Of a stretch of 64,000 nucleotides of DNA, positions 1 through 8,703 are shown piece by piece. The translations under genes and the position numbers were made by a program. Within the stretch, counting starts at the first letter, position 1. Every line of letters begins with the position of its first letter. The notes beneath the pieces are model-generated. The model worked only from the letters and a program-made list of their open reading frames with translations. It made no database searches and was not told the DNA's origin. The stretch spans positions 62,001 to 126,000 of the forward strand of contig DAOTGJ010000002.1 in the NCBI GenBank assembly GCA_035447065.1, in the 5' to 3' direction. The DNA comes from CALEMW01 sp035447065 (GTDB lineage Bacteria; Krumholzibacteriota; Krumholzibacteriia; LZORAL124-64-63).

Positions 1-335
1 GCCAGGATCCCCGGCAGGTCGGCCAGGGGGCGGTGGTCGGCCATGCCGGCCTGCGCCGCGAAGTCGCCCAGGGTGGGGTGCGGCCCGAACCAGACCACGT
101 CGTCCGGGTGTTCGGGAGCGCCGAAGAGGATCTCGCGCCCTTCGGGCAGCAGCAGCGCCGCCATGCCGGGGTGGTCCGTGCCCACGTAGTAGAGGAAGTG
201 GGAATCCTGGCGGAACGGATAGGGGTTGTCCGCGTAGTTGCGCGGCGCCTCGTCGTTGCCGGGCAGCAGGATGATCCCGTCGGCGACGGCCTCGCGCAAC
301 GCGGCGCGGCGGCCCTTCCAGGTGGCGGTCTGCAT
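1..335 (-). CDS. Xaa-Pro aminopeptidase (aminopeptidase P), N-terminal part
   Basis: The gene starts with ATG at 335 and runs off the left edge of the window, so only about 111 residues are visible. They form the N-terminal AMP_N (creatinase/prolidase-like) domain of aminopeptidase P: the motif FRQDSHFLYYVG followed by a small residue-rich strand, and later the ILFG and VVWFGP strands, are typical. The metal-binding catalytic pita-bread domain would lie outside the window. The family cleaves N-terminal residues next to proline in the cytoplasm. The identification rests on the N-domain alone, so the exact specificity is open. Confidence 0.82.
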   Translation of the reverse strand, partial: MQTATWKGRRAALREAVADGIILLPGNDEAPRNYADNPYPFRQDSHFLYYVGTDHPGMAALLLPEGREILFGAPEHPDDVVWFGPHPTLGDFAAQAGMADHRPLADLPGIL

Positions 336-412
336 GGGGCTTCCTTCGGTCGAGGTTGGGGTCGACCCATTATCATAGGGTTCCGGCCCCCAGGAGGCCA
401 GTCCGGGCACGG

Positions 413-441
413 AAAAGCCGCCCCTCCTACGGAGGGACGGC
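413..441 (-). terminator. Rho-independent terminator of the CBM20-like secreted protein
   Basis: On the minus strand an 11-bp stem (417-427 with 431-441, one G-U type mismatch) closes a 3-nt loop and is followed by four U residues (413-416). It lies 28 bases past the stop of the gene at 469-1614. Confidence 0.7.
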
Positions 442-468
442 CTTCCGGTTGCGTCGGGATGACGACTT

Positions 469-1614
469 CTAGCGGTACTGGGCCTTCAGCGAGCTGAAGC
501 TGCTGTCCTCGTTGCCCACCGGCGCGCACTGGCCGGCGCCGCCTTCCCAGGTGTGGGTCAGCGTGGTGGCCGCCGCGGTCATGTCGTCCACGGTGAACAG
601 GTGGTTGCTGCCGCCCTCCCAGGTGGCGCAGTCGTCCTTCTTGGCCTTGTACTCGATGCTGATCGGGTACGGCGAGCCGGCCGGGAAGATCACGCAGGCC
701 TGGTACAGGCCCGGGCCCACCATCTCGGCGGGGATGCCGGCGCCCCAGCTGTCCAGCTGGGCGATGTTGCCCACGATGCACACGCCGCCGGTGTTGTCCA
801 CGCCGTCCAGGCAGACCTGGAAGCACACTTCCTTGTCCTCGGACAGCACGTCGCCCTGGCCGCAGCCCAGGGGCAGGTTGTTCCAGCTGTCGTACGCCAG
901 GACCACGGTGGTGGAACCGTCGGTGGGCAGGGTCACCATGCGGTTGCCCACGCTCTCCCAGCTCGCGCAGCCGTCCTTCTTGTACTTGTACTCGAAGGAG
1001 GGGTTGCTGCCGGCGGGGAAGGTCACGGTCAAGGCGTAGGCGTCGCCGCCCATGGCGGTCATGTTCACGCCGGTGCCCCAGGAGCCGATCTCCGGCGCGC
1101 TGCCGATGACGCAGGGCACGTCGCTGGTGGCCTCGCCGCTCATGCAGAGGCTGAAGCTCACGTCCACGTCCACGGGAAGCACGTCGATGACGTTGTAGGT
1201 CTGGGGCGCCGCGTTGCCGGCCTGGTCGCCGATGGCGTCGTACCAGGTGTCGTCGGTCAGGTCATGCACCTTGAACTGGATGGTCACCGACGTGGCGCCC
1301 ACCAGCAGGGGCTGGGGGATCTGCACGGTGTACTCGTCGTTGGCGCCGTTGTCGCCCAGGAAGGCGCAGACCGTGTTGGGCTCGGTGGCGCCGTTGCTGC
1401 TGACCATGTCGCAGAACACCTCGATGTCCGCGCCCTGGCCGGGCAGGTCGGTCACGCCGGACTTCCAGACCTGGACGTAGCAGTCCACCGGGCCCGTGGG
1501 CACGACGTTGCTGCCGCTGTTGGGCCAGACGTTGCCGGCCCAGCCGATGGCGGCCGAAGCCACGCCGGCCAGAGCGAGGCTGAGCACGGCGGTGGTCAGG
1601 ATCAGTTTCTTCAT
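469..1614 (-). CDS. Secreted protein with two CBM20-like modules and C-terminal LKxxYR tag
   Basis: 381 residues with a clear signal peptide (MKKLILTT, hydrophobic core, cleavage near ASA-AI at 21). After an N-terminal Ig-like region there are two homologous modules (about 150-245 and 265-360), each with the pattern GS or GN, Pro/Ala, GSW or DSWG, then FEYKYKKD or IEYKAKKD, then W-E and N-R/N-H. This resembles CBM20 starch-binding domains, which bind alpha-glucans; binding here is inference. Several cysteines suggest disulphides. The last residues SSFSSLKAQYR match the C-terminal motif of six other exported proteins in this window. No catalytic domain is visible. Confidence 0.72.
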   Translation of the reverse strand: MKKLILTTAVLSLALAGVASAAIGWAGNVWPNSGSNVVPTGPVDCYVQVWKSGVTDLPGQGADIEVFCDMVSSNGATEPNTVCAFLGDNGANDEYTVQIPQPLLVGATSVTIQFKVHDLTDDTWYDAIGDQAGNAAPQTYNVIDVLPVDVDVSFSLCMSGEATSDVPCVIGSAPEIGSWGTGVNMTAMGGDAYALTVTFPAGSNPSFEYKYKKDGCASWESVGNRMVTLPTDGSTTVVLAYDSWNNLPLGCGQGDVLSEDKEVCFQVCLDGVDNTGGVCIVGNIAQLDSWGAGIPAEMVGPGLYQACVIFPAGSPYPISIEYKAKKDDCATWEGGSNHLFTVDDMTAAATTLTHTWEGGAGQCAPVGNEDSSFSSLKAQYR

Positions 1615-1707
1615 GGTCCCCTCCAGATGGTGGTTCCGAGGTGCGGATGACGAACACGCTCCGGGCGAAGACGTGGGCCCCGCAGCGTTGACCTTAGAAT
1701 TTGTATG

Positions 1708-1716
1708 ATTCTAGCA
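1708..1716 (-). promoter_or_regulatory. Extended -10 promoter element for the CBM20-like gene
   Basis: Reading the minus strand, TGC TAGAAT forms an extended -10 about 95 bases upstream of the ATG at 1614. The flanking TTGTG and downstream ATAC resemble the elements before other exported-protein genes here. No good -35 is visible. Confidence 0.4.
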
Positions 1717-1783
1717 CAAATGCCATGAGAATTGAGGAGGAAACCGGGAGAGCACGCGGGACGATGCTTGAAAAACGATTCGA

Positions 1784-1825
1784 TTGACGAAACAATGATT
1801 GATGAGACAATCATTGCCTCGTCAA
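1784..1825. promoter_or_regulatory. Palindromic MarR-type operator
   Basis: Two 18-base arms, TTGACGAAACAATGATTG and its near-perfect inverted partner (16 of 18 matches), flank the 6-base spacer ATGAGA. The inner 9 bases of each arm (CAATGATTG with CAATCATTG) are perfect. The palindrome ends 18 bases before the ATG of the MarR-family gene, the usual place for autorepression by a dimeric winged-helix regulator. The binding is inferred from position and symmetry. Confidence 0.7.
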
Positions 1826-1843
1826 CAATATTGGAGAACCACG

Positions 1844-2305
1844 ATGTACGACGTCGAACGCCACCGCCCCCTCGCCGACCAGCTCGGCTTCTGGGTCGTC
1901 CGCTTGGCCCAGGCCGTGAAGGCCGACCACGCCCAGCACCTCAACGCTTACGGCGTCAACCTCAACCAGTACTGGACCTTGCGGGTGATCCGGCAGCGGG
2001 CCGACGCCACGCCGTCCGTGCTGGCGGGGATCCTGGGCATCGACCGGGCCCAGTCCACCCGCGTGGTGCAGGCCCTGGCCAAGAAGGCCCTGGTCCGCCG
2101 CAGCCGCGACGGCAAGGATCTGCGGGTGGTGCATCTGGAGCTGACGGACAAGGCGCGTGATCTGCTGACGCGCCTGGATTCGGCCGTGGGGCGGGCCGAG
2201 CGGGATCTGGCCGATGGGCTCACGCCCGAGGCCCGGGACACGCTGCAGCGCCTGCTGATCGACCGGCTCGCCCGCAGCGGCGGCTGGGACCCGTCGGACA
2301 TCTGA
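1844..2305 (+). CDS. MarR-family transcriptional regulator
   Basis: 153 residues, the normal MarR length. The start is placed at ATG 1844, preceded by GGAG; an earlier in-frame ATG falls inside the palindrome at 1784-1825 and is unlikely. The centre holds the winged helix: YWTLRVIRQR, then the recognition helix around DRAQSTRVVQAL, and the wing with RRSRDGKDLRVVHLELT. MarR dimers usually bind a palindrome between divergent genes and release it on ligand binding; here the only strong site is its own, so autorepression is likely. The ligand is unknown. Downstream it converges on icmF with a 15-base gap; upstream it diverges from the CBM20-like gene. Confidence 0.85.
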   Translation: MYDVERHRPLADQLGFWVVRLAQAVKADHAQHLNAYGVNLNQYWTLRVIRQRADATPSVLAGILGIDRAQSTRVVQALAKKALVRRSRDGKDLRVVHLELTDKARDLLTRLDSAVGRAERDLADGLTPEARDTLQRLLIDRLARSGGWDPSDI

Positions 2306-2320
2306 CCGGTCGGATCCGGC

Positions 2321-5300
2321 TCACATGTTGCGCCGGTACTGCCCTCCCACCCGGTACAGGGCCGCGGACAGCTGCCCCAGCGAGCACACCTTCCCCGCCT
2401 CCAGCAGCGCCTCGAACACGTTGCCGTGCTCCACGGCCGTGCGCTGCAGCGCCGCCAGGGCGGCGGGGGCGCGGTCGGCGTTGCGGGCATGGAAGGCCGC
2501 CAGCGAGGCCAGGGCGTGCTCCTTCTCCTCCGTGGTGGCGCGGATCACCTCGCCGGGCACCACCGTGGGCGAGCCCTTGGGATCCAGATAGGTGTTCACG
2601 CCCACGATCGGCAGGCTGCCGTCGTGCTTCAGCGCCTCGTAATGGAGCGACTCCTCCTGGATCCGCGTGCGCTGATACATGCGCTCCATGGCGCCCAGCA
2701 CGCCGCCGCGCTCGCTGATGCGCTCGAACTCCGCCAGCACCGCCTCCTCCACCAGATCCGTCAGCTCGTCCACGATGAAGGCGCCCTGCAGGGGGTTCTC
2801 GTTCCTCGCCAGGCCCAGCTCCTTGTTGATGATGAGCTGGATGGCCATGGCGCGGCGCACGCTCTCCTCCGTGGGCGTGGTGATGGCCTCGTCGTAGGCG
2901 TTGGTGTGGAGGCTGTTGCAGTTGTCGTAGATGGCGTAGAGCGCCTGCAGGGTGGTGCGGATGTCGTTGAAGGCGATCTCCTGGGCGTGCAGGGAGCGGC
3001 CCGAGGTCTGGATGTGGTACTTGAGCATCTGGCTGCGCTCGTTGGCGCGGTACTTGAGGCGCAGGGCCTTGGCCCAGATGCGGCGCGCCACGCGGCCCAT
3101 GACCGCGTACTCGGGGTCCATGCCGTTGCTGAAGAAGAAGCTCAGATTGGGCGCGAAGGCGTCCACGTCCATGCCGCGCGAGAGGTAGTACTCCACGTAG
3201 GTGAGGCCGTTGGCCAGGGTCAGCGCGAGCTGGGTGATGGGGTTGGCTCCGGCCTCGGCGATGTGGTAGCCGCTGATGGACACGCTGTAGAAGTTGCGCA
3301 CGCGGCGGTCGATGAACGACTGCTGGATGTCGCCCATCATGCGCAGGGCGAACTCGGTGCTGAAGATGCAGGTGTTCTGGGCCTGGTCCTCCTTGAGGAT
3401 GTCGGCCTGCACGGTGCCGCGCACGCTGCTCATGACCTCGGCGCGGATCCGGGCGTACTCCTCCGGCGGCAGCACCTGGTCGCCGCTGGCGCCCAGCAGC
3501 AGCAGTCCCAGGCCGTCGTTGCCCTCGGGAAGGTCGCCCCTGTAGGCGGGGCGGGGGGCGCCGCCGGAGAGCTCGGCGAGGCTGCGCTCGGCTTCAGCGA
3601 CCTTGCCCTGCGCCCGCAGCCACTTCTCGCAGCCCTGGTCCACCGCCGCGTTCATGTAGAAGGCCAGCAGCATGGGCGCCGGGCCGTTGATGGTCATGCT
3701 GACCGAGGTCTTGGGGTCCGCCAGATCGAAGCCCGAGTAGAGGATCTTGGCGTCGTCCACCGTGGCCACGGACACGCCGCTGTTGCCCACCTTGCCGTAG
3801 ATGTCGGGGCGGCGGTCGGGGTTCTCGCCGTAGAGCGTCACGGAGTCGAAGGCGGTGCTCAGGCGCTTGGCGGGCATGCCCAGCGACACGTAGTGGAAGC
3901 GGCGGTTGGTGCGCTCGGGACCGCCCTCGCCGGCGAACATGCGCGTGGGATCCTCCCCCTCGCGCTTCAGGGGGAACACGCCGGCCGCGTAGGGGAACTC
4001 GCCGGGCAGGTTCTCCGTGAGCAGCCAGTGCAGCAGGTCGCCCCAGCAGGCGAAGCGCGGCAGGCTCACCTTGGGCACGCGGGATCCGCTGAGCGACCGC
4101 GCGACCAGGGGCAGGGCGATCTCCTTGCCGCGGACCGTGTAGCGCAGCTCGTCCTCGCGGTAGCGGCGGCGGATCTCCGGCCAGCCGCGCAGCAGCTCCA
4201 CGCTGCGGCCGTCCAGACGGTGCAGGAGGTGATCGTAGCGCTTCCAGAGGTCGGCGGCGGCGGCGGGATCGTCGGCGGCGGGGGCGGGATCGGGCAGCAC
4301 GTCGTCGGGATCGGCCGCCCGGTCGCGCAGCTCCTGCACGGCGGTCCAGAGGGCGCAGGCGCGGCGGGCCAGGTCGGCCTGGGCGCGGGCGAAGGCGCCG
4401 TAGCGGCGGTTCTCGTCCACGATCTCCGCCAGGTAGCGCGTCCGCGCCGGCGGGATCACGAAGTTGCGCTCCGAGGTCACCGGGTCGCCGCCCATGGCGG
4501 ACGCGAAGTCCACGCCGCAGCGCTCCGTGATCGCGCCCATGAGGTGGCCGTAGAGGGCGTTCATGCCGGGATCGTGGAATTGGCTGGCGATGGTGCCGAA
4601 GACCGGCAGCTCCTCGGGCGGCGCGGTGAACAGCTCGTGGTTGCGGGCGAACTGCTTGCGCACGTCGCGCAGGGCGTCCTGGCTGCCGCGGTGGTCGAAC
4701 TTGTTGATGGCCACCACGTCGGCGAAGTCCAGCATGTCGATCTTCTCGAGCTGGGTGGCGGCGCCGTACTCGGCGGTCATCACGTAGAGGGCCACGTCGC
4801 TGTGCTCGGTGATCTCCGTGTCGCTCTGGCCGATGCCCGACGTCTCCACGATGACCAGGTCGTGCCCGGCCGCCTTCATCACCTGCACGGCGTCGCGCAC
4901 GTGACGGCTCAGCGAGAGGTTGGCCTGGCGCGTGGCCAGCGAGCGCATGGTCACGCGCGGATCGTCGATGGCGTTCATGCGGATGCGGTCGCCCAGCAGG
5001 GCGCCGCCGCTCTTACGCTTGCTGGGGTCCACGCTCACCACGGCGATGGTGCGGTCCGCGAACTCGTTGAGGTAGCGGCGCACCAGCTCGTCCACCAGGG
5101 ACGACTTGCCCGCGCCGCCGGTCCCGGTCACGCCCAGCACGGGCACGGTGCGCGCCGCGGCCAGCTCCTCCACCCGCGGCGCCAGCTTCGCATAGGCCTC
5201 CGGTGCGTTCTCCGCCAGGGTCACCAGGCGCGCCACGGCGATGGGGTCGCGTGTCGGCAGGGCCTCCGGCAGCGCCGGGTCGGGCGCGTCGATGGTGGCG

Positions 5301-5731
5301 AAGTCGCAGCCTTGCAGCACCACGTCGATCATGCCCTGCAGGCCCAGGGCGCGGCCGTCGTCGGGCGAGAAGATGCGGTCGATGCCGTAGGCGTGCAGCT
5401 CCGCGATCTCCGCGGGCAGGATGGTGCCGCCGCCGCCGCCGTAGATCCGCGTGGGCACGCCGGCCTCGCGCAGGAGGTCGTGCATGTACTTGAAGAACTC
5501 CAGGTGGCCGCCCTGGTAGCTGGTGATGGCGATGCCCTGGGCGTCCTCCTGCACCGCGCAGTCCACGATCTCCTTCACCGAGCGGTTGTGTCCCAGATGG
5601 ATGACCTCCGCGCCGCCGGCCTGCAGCAGACGCCGCATGATGTTGATGGCGGCGTCGTGGCCGTCGAAGAGCGAGGCGGCGGTGACGATGCGCACGGGGT
5701 GACGGAGCTGGTAGCGGCCGGCGTCGGACAT
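2321..5731 (-). CDS. icmF: Fused isobutyryl-CoA mutase IcmF
   Basis: 1136 residues with the three-part IcmF architecture. Residues about 10-150 are the B12-binding domain (DGHDAA with the cobalt-coordinating His at 25, SYQGG, YGGGGG). A MeaB/ArgK-like G-protein chaperone follows with the P-loop GVTGTGGAGKSS near 200-212 and NKFD. From about 560 on lies the acyl-CoA mutase TIM barrel, with SLGMPAKRLS, STEFALRMMGDI and VSISGYHIAEAGANP. Family members interconvert isobutyryl-CoA and butyryl-CoA with adenosylcobalamin, the G domain guarding cofactor loading. The start at 5731 (MSDAG) has a GAGG-type ribosome site; in-frame starts up to 5788 are possible. A butyrate kinase/phosphotransbutyrylase locus lies at 45.9-49.1 kb, fitting butyryl-CoA metabolism. 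Confidence 0.93.
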   Translation of the reverse strand: MSDAGRYQLRHPVRIVTAASLFDGHDAAINIMRRLLQAGGAEVIHLGHNRSVKEIVDCAVQEDAQGIAITSYQGGHLEFFKYMHDLLREAGVPTRIYGGGGGTILPAEIAELHAYGIDRIFSPDDGRALGLQGMIDVVLQGCDFATIDAPDPALPEALPTRDPIAVARLVTLAENAPEAYAKLAPRVEELAAARTVPVLGVTGTGGAGKSSLVDELVRRYLNEFADRTIAVVSVDPSKRKSGGALLGDRIRMNAIDDPRVTMRSLATRQANLSLSRHVRDAVQVMKAAGHDLVIVETSGIGQSDTEITEHSDVALYVMTAEYGAATQLEKIDMLDFADVVAINKFDHRGSQDALRDVRKQFARNHELFTAPPEELPVFGTIASQFHDPGMNALYGHLMGAITERCGVDFASAMGGDPVTSERNFVIPPARTRYLAEIVDENRRYGAFARAQADLARRACALWTAVQELRDRAADPDDVLPDPAPAADDPAAAADLWKRYDHLLHRLDGRSVELLRGWPEIRRRYREDELRYTVRGKEIALPLVARSLSGSRVPKVSLPRFACWGDLLHWLLTENLPGEFPYAAGVFPLKREGEDPTRMFAGEGGPERTNRRFHYVSLGMPAKRLSTAFDSVTLYGENPDRRPDIYGKVGNSGVSVATVDDAKILYSGFDLADPKTSVSMTINGPAPMLLAFYMNAAVDQGCEKWLRAQGKVAEAERSLAELSGGAPRPAYRGDLPEGNDGLGLLLLGASGDQVLPPEEYARIRAEVMSSVRGTVQADILKEDQAQNTCIFSTEFALRMMGDIQQSFIDRRVRNFYSVSISGYHIAEAGANPITQLALTLANGLTYVEYYLSRGMDVDAFAPNLSFFFSNGMDPEYAVMGRVARRIWAKALRLKYRANERSQMLKYHIQTSGRSLHAQEIAFNDIRTTLQALYAIYDNCNSLHTNAYDEAITTPTEESVRRAMAIQLIINKELGLARNENPLQGAFIVDELTDLVEEAVLAEFERISERGGVLGAMERMYQRTRIQEESLHYEALKHDGSLPIVGVNTYLDPKGSPTVVPGEVIRATTEEKEHALASLAAFHARNADRAPAALAALQRTAVEHGNVFEALLEAGKVCSLGQLSAALYRVGGQYRRNM

Positions 5732-5853
5732 GGAGGACCTCGGAGGACGGACGGAAGCCCGGGCCGGCGGGCCGGTCCGGACGGTCAAGGATGTGCGTGG
5801 TTCCGAAGATATCCCATGGGGGCCGGGGCGTCACGCCGGGAATGCTCCCGCGG

Positions 5854-5883
5854 CTGGCCCGCCGGGCCCCGACGGGCTATCCT
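5854..5883 (+). promoter_or_regulatory. Promoter for metA, probably leaderless
   Basis: CTGGCC at 5854-5859 and TATCCT at 5878-5883 are 18 bases apart. The -10 ends 6 bases before the ATG, so transcription would start at or next to the A of the start codon. No ribosome-binding sequence precedes the gene. The same geometry occurs at 22111-22140. Confidence 0.5.
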
Positions 5884-5889
5884 CCGCCC

Positions 5890-6861
5890 ATGCCGCTGCT
5901 CGCCCGGAACGCCCTGCCCGCCTACGCCCGCCTCGCCGACGCGGGCGTGCCGGTGCTGCCCGCGGACGCCTGGAGCGGACCCCGCCTGCGCGTGGGCCTG
6001 GTCAACGCCATGGCGGACGCCGCCCTGGAAGCCACGGAACGGCAGCTCCTGGGGCTGCTGGCCGCGGCCGCGCCGGACCGGGGCGTGGAGCTGATCCCCG
6101 CCGAGCTGCCGGAGATCCCCCGCGGCGAGGCGGCCCGCCGCCATCTGGACGCCCACTACGAGCCCGTCGCGGACCTGAGCCGGCGCCGCCTGGACGCCCT
6201 GATCGTGACCGGCGCCAACGTGCCGGACCCGGACCTGGACCGTCTGCCCTTCCGCGCCGCCCTGGTCCGGGTGCTGGACTGGGCGCGGGACGAGGTGCCC
6301 ACCACCCTGCACTCCTGCCTGGCCTCCCACGCGGTGCTGCACTTCCGCCACGGCCGGCCGCGGCGGCGGCTGGCCGCCAAGCGCTGGGGCGTGTTCCCGC
6401 ACCGGGTGGCGCAGCCGGGCCACCCCCTGGCGCACGGACTCGCGGACGGCTTCGTCGCACCCCACTCGCGCTGGAACGACACGCCGGCCGACGACTGCGC
6501 CGCCGCGGGCTACGAGGTGATCCTGCAGGACGCCGAGGACGGCGGCGTGCTGCTGGCGGCCTCGCCGGACCGTCGCACCCTCCTGCTGCAGGGGCACCCC
6601 GAGTACGATCCGGTCTCGCTGGTGAAGGAGCACGCGCGGGAGACGGCGCGGTTCCTGGCAGGCGAACGCGCGGATTGGCCGGAGCCTCCGGCGGGCATCG
6701 CCGACGCCGCGGGCCTGGCCCTGCTCGCGGAGCACCGTCGCCGGGCCCTGGCCGCGCCGGCCGGGGCGCCCCCGTATCCCGAGGCGGCGCTCCTGCCCCA
6801 CCTCCACCACCGCTGGCGCGGGTCGGCGGTCCGCATCGTGGGCAACTGGCTCGCGCCCTGA
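5890..6861 (+). CDS. metA: Homoserine O-acyltransferase, MetA family
   Basis: 323 residues, close to the usual 300-310 of MetA. The fold is class I glutamine amidotransferase-like. The nucleophile is Cys143 in HSCLASHAVLHF and the His/Glu pair is His236/Glu238 in LQGHPEYD; LIVTGA and VGLVNAM are other family marks. The enzyme acylates homoserine with a succinyl or acetyl group, the first committed step of methionine synthesis. I cannot tell which acyl donor is used. Expression may be from a leaderless mRNA (see the promoter). The gene diverges from icmF. Sequence is GC-rich and somewhat divergent from enterobacterial MetA, so the specific substrate is inference. Confidence 0.78.
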   Translation: MPLLARNALPAYARLADAGVPVLPADAWSGPRLRVGLVNAMADAALEATERQLLGLLAAAAPDRGVELIPAELPEIPRGEAARRHLDAHYEPVADLSRRRLDALIVTGANVPDPDLDRLPFRAALVRVLDWARDEVPTTLHSCLASHAVLHFRHGRPRRRLAAKRWGVFPHRVAQPGHPLAHGLADGFVAPHSRWNDTPADDCAAAGYEVILQDAEDGGVLLAASPDRRTLLLQGHPEYDPVSLVKEHARETARFLAGERADWPEPPAGIADAAGLALLAEHRRRALAAPAGAPPYPEAALLPHLHHRWRGSAVRIVGNWLAP

Positions 6862-6868
6862 GCGTCCT

Positions 6869-6896
6869 TTGCGGACGGCCGCCGCGGCGGTACTAT
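6869..6896 (+). promoter_or_regulatory. Promoter for the Cys-cluster protein / cysteine desulfurase pair
   Basis: TTGCGG (6869-6874) and TACTAT (6891-6896) are separated by 16 bases. A start site near 6903 would give a leader of about 29 bases to the GTG at 6932. Confidence 0.5.
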
Positions 6897-6931
6897 GCCT
6901 CCATCGCATCCCTTCAACCGAGGACACCGCC

Positions 6932-7465
6932 GTGCCGAGACACCGCCCCCCGCGCTCCAGCTTCCCCGTGAGCAGCTGCGACTGCAACGACTGCCGCGCC
7001 GCCTGCACCAACTCCCCCGGCTGGTTCATGCCCTGGGAGGTGCTGCGCCTGGCCAAGCACCTGGACCTGAGCGTGGAGGACTGCTTCCGCAAGCACCTGG
7101 CCGTGGGCGTGACCCACATGCCCGACGGCAGCCAGCGCCACGGCGTGATGCCCCACAAGCTGCGCGACGGCAAGAAGCCCGGCTCGGTGTGGACGCTGGG
7201 CGAGCTGTCCGTGCCGGGCCGCTGCTCGTTCTTCGACCGCGGCCTCTGCACCATCCACGCGGTGCGGCCCTGGGAGTGCGCACGGATGATCCACGGCCCC
7301 GCCCACAAGGCCACCAAGCTGCGGCAGGAGGTGGTGGCCCAGTGGGACGACGACGCCCTGCGCCCCTACGCGGAGTGGACCAAGCGACGGCTCTTCGGAT
7401 CGGCACCCAAGCCTCGGGCCCAGCAGCGGCCGCGCCGCACCCGCAACAAGGACGACCAGCGATGA
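6932..7465 (+). CDS. YkgJ-like zinc/iron-chelating cysteine-cluster protein
   Basis: 177 residues from a GTG start that follows GAGGACACC; an earlier ATG at 6869 lies on the promoter and is less likely. Near the N-terminus is CDCNDCRAAC, and further on come CSFFDRGLC and RPWEC, a cysteine pattern like that of the UPF0153/YkgJ family thought to chelate zinc or iron. The tail is basic (RPRRTRNKDDQR). The stop overlaps the ATG of the cysteine desulfurase by four bases, so the two are co-translated; a role linked to iron-sulphur or metal handling is inference from this context. Confidence 0.65.
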   Translation: MPRHRPPRSSFPVSSCDCNDCRAACTNSPGWFMPWEVLRLAKHLDLSVEDCFRKHLAVGVTHMPDGSQRHGVMPHKLRDGKKPGSVWTLGELSVPGRCSFFDRGLCTIHAVRPWECARMIHGPAHKATKLRQEVVAQWDDDALRPYAEWTKRRLFGSAPKPRAQQRPRRTRNKDDQR

Positions 7466-8622
7466 GCGCGACGCGCCCCGCCGTGCTCGACGCCCCCGGC
7501 GCCCCCATCTACCTGGACTGCAACGGCACCACGCCGGTGGACCCGCGCGTGGCCGACGCCATGGCGCCTCTCATGCTCGAGGGCTTCGGCAACCCCAGCA
7601 GCGGGCACGTGTTCGGGCGCCGCGCCCGCGCCGCCGTGGACCACGCCCGCGCCGCCGTGGCCGCCCTGCTGGGCTGCGCGCCCGACGAGATCCTGCTGAC
7701 CAGCGGCGGCTCCGAGTCCAACAACCACGCCCTGAAGGGCGCCTGCTGGGCCGCCCGCGACCGCGGCCGCCACGTGGTGACCACGGCCGTGGAGCACCCC
7801 GCCGTGCTGGAGCCCCTGCGCTGGCTGGAGCGCGACGGCTGGGAGACCACCGTGGTGGGCGTGGACGCCGCCGGGCGCGTGGACCCCGCCGCCGTGGCCG
7901 CGGCCCTGCGCCCGGACACGGTGCTGGTGAGCGTGATGCTGGCCAACAACGAGGTGGGCACCCTGCAGCCCGTGGCGGAGATCGCCGGTCTGGCGCAAGC
8001 CCGCGGCGTGCTGGTCCACTGCGACGCCGCCCAGGCCGTGGGCAAGATCCCGGTGGACGTGGAGGACCTGGGCGTGGACCTGCTGTCGGTGGCCGGACAC
8101 AAGGTCTACGCGCCCAAGGGCGTGGGCGCGCTGTACGTGCGCCGCGGCACGCCGCTGGAGAACCTGGTGCACGGCGCCGGGCAGGAGGGCGGGCGTCGCG
8201 CGGGCACGGAGAACGTGATCCTGGCCGCGGGGCTGGGCCGCGCCGCGGAGCTGGCGCGCGAGGACGTGGCGGCCGAGGGGCCGCGGCTGGCGGCGCTGCG
8301 GGATCGTCTGGCCGGGGTCCTGCGCGCAGCCGTACCGGACCTGGTGGTCCACGGCCACCCCACGCAGCGCCTGCCCAACACCTTGAGCGCGGCCTTCCCC
8401 GGCCGGCTCGCCGCCTCGCTGCAGGCCGCCTGCCCCGGCCTGGCCTGCTCCGCCGGAGCGGCCTGCCACGACGTGGGCGCCAAACCCTCGGCCGTGCTCA
8501 CGGCCATGGGGGTGGCGCCGGAGATCGCCGCGGGCACGCTGCGGCTGTCGCTGGGACGGTTCACGCGGGCCGACGAGGTGGAGGCCGCGGGCCGGATGCT
8601 GGGCGAGGCGTCGTCGCGCTGA
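7462..8622 (+). CDS. Cysteine desulfurase, NifS/IscS type
   Basis: 386 residues, a fold-type I PLP enzyme. Seen: YLDCNGTTPVD at the start, GNPSSGHVFGR, LTSGGSESNNHALKG, TAVEHPAVLEP, the PLP lysine 214 in SVAGHKVYAPKG, and QEGGRRAGTENV. Two cysteines, 329 and 335 (CSAGAAC), sit where the active-site sulphur-accepting cysteine of this family is found. The enzyme removes sulphur from L-cysteine for Fe-S cluster, thiamine or tRNA thiolation. No scaffold gene (iscU) follows, so the pathway served is unknown. The ATG overlaps the stop of the preceding Cys-cluster gene. Confidence 0.9.
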   Translation: MSATRPAVLDAPGAPIYLDCNGTTPVDPRVADAMAPLMLEGFGNPSSGHVFGRRARAAVDHARAAVAALLGCAPDEILLTSGGSESNNHALKGACWAARDRGRHVVTTAVEHPAVLEPLRWLERDGWETTVVGVDAAGRVDPAAVAAALRPDTVLVSVMLANNEVGTLQPVAEIAGLAQARGVLVHCDAAQAVGKIPVDVEDLGVDLLSVAGHKVYAPKGVGALYVRRGTPLENLVHGAGQEGGRRAGTENVILAAGLGRAAELAREDVAAEGPRLAALRDRLAGVLRAAVPDLVVHGHPTQRLPNTLSAAFPGRLAASLQAACPGLACSAGAACHDVGAKPSAVLTAMGVAPEIAAGTLRLSLGRFTRADEVEAAGRMLGEASSR

Positions 8623-8703
8623 GCCGATCCACGGCGGAATCCCGCTTGCCGGGTTGAGGGGAGCCCGCCTCCCGACACCCCCGCCGGCACCGAGGAGTCC
8701 GCC

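Noticed and set aside
2426..6094. A very long open frame on the plus strand opposite icmF
   Set aside because: It is antisense to a protein with clear B12, G-protein and mutase motifs; its translation is His/Gly/Val/Ala-rich and low in complexity, as expected from the reverse reading of GC-rich codons.
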